This document shows positions 58,515-64,000 of a DNA stretch of 64,000 nt, one piece after another (position 1 is the stretch's first letter; every line of letters begins with the position of its first letter). Origin of the DNA: Hirsutella rhossiliensis. Taxonomy: Eukaryota > Ascomycota > Sordariomycetes > Hypocreales > Ophiocordycipitaceae. Both the position numbers and the translations under genes were made by a program. The notes beneath the pieces were generated by a model. It saw only the letters and a list, made by a program, of their open reading frames with translations. It did not search any database and was not told the DNA's origin. The stretch is from contig NW_025408670.1 in NCBI RefSeq assembly GCF_020360975.1, positions 4,030,001 through 4,094,000 on the forward strand. Direction: 5' to 3'.

Positions 58515-61500
58515 ATTATAGAGTAGGTAAAGGTATAGGCGTAGGTGCCGTCTATAGGATAATATTAATAAGCTATATAAAGCTCTCCTATACGCGGCTA
58601 GCCTATATATATACGTATAAGATCCGGCCCTCTATATATAACTATATAGCTTAGGCTATAGCTTAAGCCTATAACTTATAATAGTTAAAGACTCTTATAT
58701 AATGCCCTCCCTTAAGCGCGGCGTAGTATTACCTAATTAATAGCTTTTATACTATTAAGCTTATACTACTAGCTCTACCTTACCCTTTCCTATTAATTAT
58801 ACTAGCCCTACTAGCCCTATTATCCCCGCGCCCGTTAGCCTAGGTAGCTAGAACTAGGCTTTATACTTATTAGCCGGCTAGCTATTTAAATAAGGGCGCG
58901 ACCTATTATATACGCCCCTAGGTAGCTAGCGGCCGGCCTAGACCTACGTAAGCCTTAGGTTGCCTATCCCCTTAGCCTTAAGTAGCCTCCTCTACCTAAG
59001 GGTATATAAGGCGGCATCCCTCCCTTCCTCTTTCCTTTCCTTCTTTTCCTTCTTTAACTATAATAATAGTAGTAATAAGTAAGTTCCGCTTTACCTAAGG
59101 TATTAGTTTATTCTTAGCTATATAAGCCGCTTTATTAATATATACTTATAATAGTAGCTATAGTAGTAATAATAGCCTTAATAATAATAACTTTAACTAG
59201 TAAGTTCTCTACCCTATAAAGCGGGAGGCTATAATCTATAATACTAACTTCCGCGATAGATATATCTACCTCCCCTTCCTTTACTTCCTCCTTCTTAGAG
59301 CGTATAAAGTCGTTTATCGACGCTATACTAGGCACGGCCGATAACGGCTCTGCCGCTACCGCTACTCCTACCCGCGCCCCCGCGACCGCGCCTACCGCCG
59401 CCGCCTCTACCTCTACTACGCTAGCCGCCCTTACGTCGCCCTTTTATATAATAACGCCGTCCCCGCTACTAGCTATAACGCCCGGCCCCTCTACCCCCGC
59501 CTCTACCTCTACTACCCCTATAAGTCTACTACCTAATAAGCGTAGTAGCTATTTTCCGCTAACTTCTTAAAGTATAAACGCTAAGTATAAGCCGGAGCCG
59601 CCTACGCGGCCCCTTATATATAGTACGCGTCGTAGGAGCTCCCTTACGCCGACTAAGTTAGGCGCCGCTATAGCGGTAGTTATTACTAGTATACGCGTGC
59701 CGGCCGCGCCTATAAGGCGGCGCCTCTTATCCTACTCGCTACGGTATTAGCTTAGAAGGCTAGCGCGTATAGGTAGGCACGGGGGGCTACTAAGAAGCGC
59801 CTTACCGCCGCCGCCGCCGCCTACCGTAATCTCCGCGCCCTTAAGCGCTAGGGCCTTATCCCTAAATAAGTTCCTCTCCTCTAGCTCTTTTACTTCCGCT
59901 ACTAACTCTCCTAGTACTAGGAATACTACCTCTATTAACTTATCGGCGGTCCCCTTAGCCGTGCCCGCCGCTGCCCCCGCCGCTACTACTAGCTAGGCCC
60001 CCCCCGCTCCTAGAGCCCTTAGAGCCGCCGCTACCGCCGACTAGCTCGCGGGCCTAGAGGGCCGCCTAAGCGCCCTAAAAGCGCCGCCGCCGCTAATAAG
60101 GTAAAGGAGGATAATAAGGATAAGGATAAGGACGACGATAAGGATAAGGAGTAGGTCTAAGTAGTCTAAGAGCTCTGCCCTAAAATAAACGCTATTTTTA
60201 TTTCTACTTATATTATTACGCTTATATTATTATAACTACTTACTCTACTTTACCTACTTTATAGTCTTAGCCTAAGCTATTATTAATAGTCCGCTAGTTT
60301 ATTATTCTTATCTACTATTTTAAATAAAGCTTTAAACTTATTAAGGGCTATAGTTCTTATAAACTTATATATAGGTTCCTATATAAGGTTAAGATACCCG
60401 CGCTACTTAACGAGGACCTCCTAGCGTTTCCCCTTACTAACCTTTTTTTAGTACGCGGCCTATATCTTTTTAACCTTAAACTTATCCTCTCCCTTTACTT
60501 TAATTATAGGCGGTTAAGCGTTTACTACTTTTTATTTAAGTAGCGGGTTAAAAGAAGCTTTATAAAAGAGGTTTACGTTAATCTTATTATAGACCCCTAT
60601 TAAAAGACTATTAAGCTCTATAACCTATAGGCTAATAACCCTCTATACTATAAACTTTACGTATAGCTAGTTAAGCTTCTTTTTTAGCTATACCGACCTA
60701 TAGTTACGGAGGTCTAGCTATACCTTATCTCTTATTATAAACCTATCTACTAGGGCCCTAGTCTTATTAGCGTGCCGCTCTTAATCTTATACTATAGTAG
60801 CTATCGCGGATTAGTAATAATCTATAGTCTCTTATAGCTTTTATATAAATATAAAGGCGCGGCCCTTTAATAATAAATTACTATATTACTTTACTACTAT
60901 ATCTATAGTAAAGGGAACTAGTAAAAGTAGTTTAAAGCTATATATTATAAAGAAAGGGGCTATCTTAATAAAGGTATATAGTTTACTATTTAACGTAAGT
61001 TAGGCTATAGGGAGCTAACGGTCTTAGTCTACTTAGTTATAGGCTATAATAGCTTATAAGTAAGCCTATACCTCTTAGTTAACCCTCTTAGGCCCTTTAT
61101 TAGTCTATAGGTAATATACTATACTAAGTAGCTATATAATCTAAAGTAGCTAGTATAGGTACTACTAAAAGCGGCTAGTTTAATTTAATCCCTTATCGCT
61201 TATAATAAAGGCTAGCTAGCTATATAAGTAGGCCTAGTACTATAAAAAGCGCTCTACGTAGGACTTTATATCTATAAATAGTATTAGCTTTAATACTATA
61301 GACTTACTAAGTTAGTCCTTAATTACTTATATATAGCGGTTGCTACCCTCTATAAGTAGGAGGTCCGTTATAAAGTCTATCTATATATATATATAAAACC
61401 GGTCGAGTACTAAAAGCTACTTAAGTAGCCCCTTAAGCTACGCCCTTTAAATCTTAGTACGGCTATAGATATTATAGTTATAGAGAAAGCGGTAAACATA

Positions 61501-62058
61501 GTACTATAAGAGGGGCTAGTAGAAATCCCTCGCGAGGCCTACTACTATACCCTGCCTACCTAAGTAGCTTATAATACTAGAGTTATAGACGAGCTAGACT
61601 AGCTTCTCTTAAAGCTCGTTCTATTTATTTAGCTCTAGCGGTCTATCCTTCTCCCTAGCTTCTATAGTATATAGCGCGCCTAGTACCTATAGTCTCCCCT
61701 ACTAACGTAGATGCCCTTATAGGTTAATATAATAGTTAGCTACTTATACCTTTAGCTTTAGCTTTAGATTAAAGCGTCGAGCGCTAAACTTAATAGCGCG
61801 GCGTACGCTCTTATAGGTACGGTCTAAAGATAATATCCTATCCTACGAGCGCTAGAGGACCTTATCTTAGAATACCCGCGCCGTATACGCCCCTAGGCCG
61901 GTTTATCCCTCCTTACTAGGCTAAGGCAAAGGTATAAGGGAAGGCTTATCCGTTAGCGCCGCGCCTTCCTCTATTAAGGAAGCTCCTATATAAGTCTATA
62001 GCGCTTCTTATAGGATAAGCTATAGATCCTAGGCCTCGATATCTACTCCTATTAATTA
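58515..62058 (-). mobile_element. Ty3/Gypsy chromovirus 3' half, copy B
   Basis: Minus-strand reading from 62.0 kb downward gives an integrase zinc-binding region (SYLGRQGIVVGLARDFY near 61530), then IDFITDLLLIEGSNRYI near 61340-61385, which is the start of the catalytic core with its first Asp. Near 60355-60430 it gives a chromodomain (EVLVK-stop-RGYLN, then EPIYKFI). Trp and Gln codons are replaced by TAG/TAA throughout. The chromodomain places it among chromoviruses. The part 58515-61303 is duplicated as copy A. Copy B keeps more CG and GC. Its upstream end abuts a Copia LTR at 62059. Confidence 0.75.
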
Positions 62059-62626
62059 TCTAAAGGTATATAAGCAAAAGCGGAATTTTAGGAAATTAAG
62101 GAATTACGTAAGACTACGTAATAGAGGGGAAGAAGGAGTATAAGGTAGGATTTTCAACGGAATTTATTAGTAGTATATTAGTATATAGAAGAGGTGTTAA
62201 AGTTAATAATTCTCTATCTATCTACTAGCGGACATGCTGTCTTATATAGATAATTATAGCTAAACGGAAGAACCTTTTAGGACTAGATTTAGGCTGCTGT
62301 ATAGCCCTAAGACTAGGGAATTCCGTGATACCTCGAGTAAGTCTAGAAGTGTCTTGGTTCTACTAATATTCGTGTTTAAAGGAGGTTGGTCGTGCCGGTG
62401 TTCTTAAGAGGTCTTAGCTAGTATTCTAAGCTAGCTCTATTCCTTCGATTCCCGATTATACGATAACCGGCAACCCGTTTAATGTATAATAACATGCAAA
62501 ATAACGAGCGATTCTTGCTCTATAGGATAAGATTTTATCTATAATTAATATACTACTTATTAGCTTATATAATTAGGAGAGTATATTATAGCTACTTTAT
62601 TTATAGTAGGAACACCGTTCCTTATA
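62059..62626 (-). repeat. 3' LTR of Ty1/Copia element, RIP-mutated
   Basis: Reverse complement of the 54931-55498 LTR with dozens of C-to-T and G-to-A changes and no length change; its terminal TG has become TA. The plus-strand CCTCCC just right of it is, on the minus strand, a purine tract (AAGGGAGG), the expected priming site before a 3' LTR. Confidence 0.88.
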
Positions 62627-64000
62627 GCCTCCCTTAAAGAGTAGATTTATATACTCTTTACTAATTTATTTATAGTAGTATATATATAGGGTAAAAACCT
62701 AATTTAGGAAAACTATTCTTATACCTTAATAGGATATATAAAAACCTATTCTTTCTTAGGAAAAGAAATCCTTAGGTATATACTAATAGAAAAACCTATA
62801 GTAGGAAAAATCTATAGTTATAATAATTATTTATAGGATAACCTTATATAAGGTAAAACCTATTATTGCTAGGAAAATCTTAATAGATAAAAACCTAGTA
62901 AATATTTCTCTAGGAAACCTAAAAGGAAACCTAAAAGGAAAAACCTAGTAGGGGAAAGATATAGAAAGCATAAGAAATATCTAAAAACCCCTTTTAATTG
63001 CTTAGGAACTTATATTAAGGATAGACCGTCTTTAAATTTATAGAGTAATCTAGGTCTTAATTCCTTCGTAAAAATATTAGCTATATTATCTTCTAATTTA
63101 ATATAAAAAACTCTAATTTCCCCTTCTCTTATACTAGTTCTAGTTTAGTAATAGGCTAATCTTATATACTTAGACCTTTTATAAAATTCCGGATTTTCTG
63201 CTAATTTAATAGCAGCAGTATTATCCGTTAAAATAAGAGGTATAGTATTAGGAATCTTAATAGATAGATCCTTAGTAATATTTTTAAAAAGTATATTTAA
63301 ATAAACAGCTTCTTTATTTACCTCCCTAAGGCTAATATACTCTGCTTCGTAGGTAGAAGGTAAAACCCTTTATATATAGATAGGTAAAAGGGATATTATA
63401 ATTATATTTAATCTTTAGGCTAGGGAATTTATTTAAATATTTCTAAATTATATTTAAAGCCTTAAAATATATCTAGTCGGGCTTAGCCGCGAATCTAGCG
63501 CAGGAAATTATAGAATATAAGATATCTAGCCTAGTAAATAAGGCTAAGTATAATAGAGATCCTATTTCTTTCTAAAAATGCAATATATCTTCCTTAGAAG
63601 GTAATTCCTTTGCTTTTATAAGCTTAAAGCCTACTATAGCGGGTAAATTCGAAGTTCCTAAACCTTCTTTATTAAATTCCTTTAATTTATTTAAGGTATA
63701 ATTTTCTTGGGATATATATAGCTCTTTATTTTCTCGGTTTATTATAATATTTAGACCTAAGAAGTCTTTTATATCTCCTAAGATAGTAAAATCTAGGAAT
63801 TTAGATAATTCTTTAAATAATCTTTCTTCTATTATAGATTTAGAGGGCCCTACTATAAGAAAGTCGTCGACGTGAATTGCTAAGGCTATACTATAGTCCT
63901 TATTTATAAATACTCCTTTGTCTATTAAAAGAGGAAGAAATCCGAGATTATTTAGTATAATTTTTAAATAATTATACTAGAGCTTAGGACTTTATTTTAG
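62627..64000 (-). mobile_element. Ty1/Copia pol, 3' portion (RT and RNase H), continues beyond the window
   Basis: On the minus strand, HVDDFLIVGPSKS at about 63842-63886 is the catalytic YVDD-type box of Copia reverse transcriptase. It is followed by LGLNIIINRENKELYISQ and, nearer the LTR, RNase H pieces: STYEAEYISLREVNKEAVY at 63300-63358, DNTAAIKLAENPEF near 63190-63225, and EDNIANIFTKE near 63062-63095. Only a few in-frame stops are visible, so RIP damage is lighter than in the Gypsy copies. The 5' part and 5' LTR lie outside the window. Confidence 0.85.

Larger units (their letters stand above)
49895..62058. mobile_element. RIP-mutated nested transposon block
   Basis: From about 49.9 kb the sequence turns AT-rich and CA/TG dinucleotides become extremely rare while TA is saturated and CG persists. 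Stops in old coding frames are almost all TAA or TAG, sitting at expected Gln or Trp positions. This is the product of repeat-induced point mutation. Individual relics are listed separately. Confidence 0.9.

Noticed and set aside
49895..64000. CRISPR array or regularly spaced repeats
   Set aside because: The repetitive look comes from TA saturation by RIP; there are no regular direct repeats with spacers, and the organism is a fungus.

Overview
The window looks like a filamentous ascomycete contig, most likely Sordariomycetes and plausibly Hypocreales. The evidence is short GT-AG introns with CTAAC-like branch points, a 460-residue EF-1alpha gene with a 5'-crowded intron set, a Sls1-Nse3-SF3b5 housekeeping block, a GPI-anchored wall protein, and an AT-rich transposon block with the mark of repeat-induced point mutation (RIP). 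All gene models are my own splice reconstructions, checked by reading frame and by family motifs.

Left part, 0.4-19 kb: an MCT-type MFS transporter (+); phosphopantothenate-cysteine ligase with a polyglutamine insert (-); an acetyl-CoA transporter (-); a CENP-O/Mcm21 kinetochore protein (+); a GPI-anchored repeat protein (-); a Yae1-like protein (-); and three metabolic enzymes, namely an SDR (+), a cyclase-family hydrolase (-) and a succinate-semialdehyde-type aldehyde dehydrogenase (+). From 19.1 to 25.9 kb I see no convincing gene. A cytochrome P450 (+) and an MFSD10/TETRAN-like transporter (+) follow.

Housekeeping block, 32.8-42.3 kb: tef1 (EF-1alpha, +), with an apparent 2-nucleotide exon; a mitochondrial Sls1-like regulator (-); Nse3/MAGE of the Smc5-6 complex (+); the tiny splicing factor SF3b subunit 5 (-), whose first coding exon is only its ATG; and a zinc-finger protein of unknown function (+). 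A Zn2Cys6 transcription factor (+) closes the gene-dense part at 44.9 kb.

From 45 to 49.9 kb the sequence becomes a graveyard: a truncated APH-type phosphotransferase, a broken DUF3435 tyrosine-recombinase gene, and an unrecognised ORF with one nonsense codon and a PD-(D/E)XK-like motif that ends where the transposon block begins. From 49.9 to 64 kb the DNA is a RIP-mutated nest in which CA and TG dinucleotides are almost eliminated. It contains a LINE C-terminal relic, two Ty3/Gypsy chromovirus 3' segments in the same orientation, an undetermined ORF relic, a nearly unmutated 568-bp solo LTR, and the 3' part of a Ty1/Copia element whose LTR is the RIP-mutated inverted counterpart of that solo LTR.

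Functional links visible from order are limited. A CoA-biosynthesis enzyme lies beside an acetyl-CoA transporter; SDR, cyclase and aldehyde dehydrogenase lie together; P450 and MFS transporter are adjacent. These are neighbourhood observations, not proven pathways.
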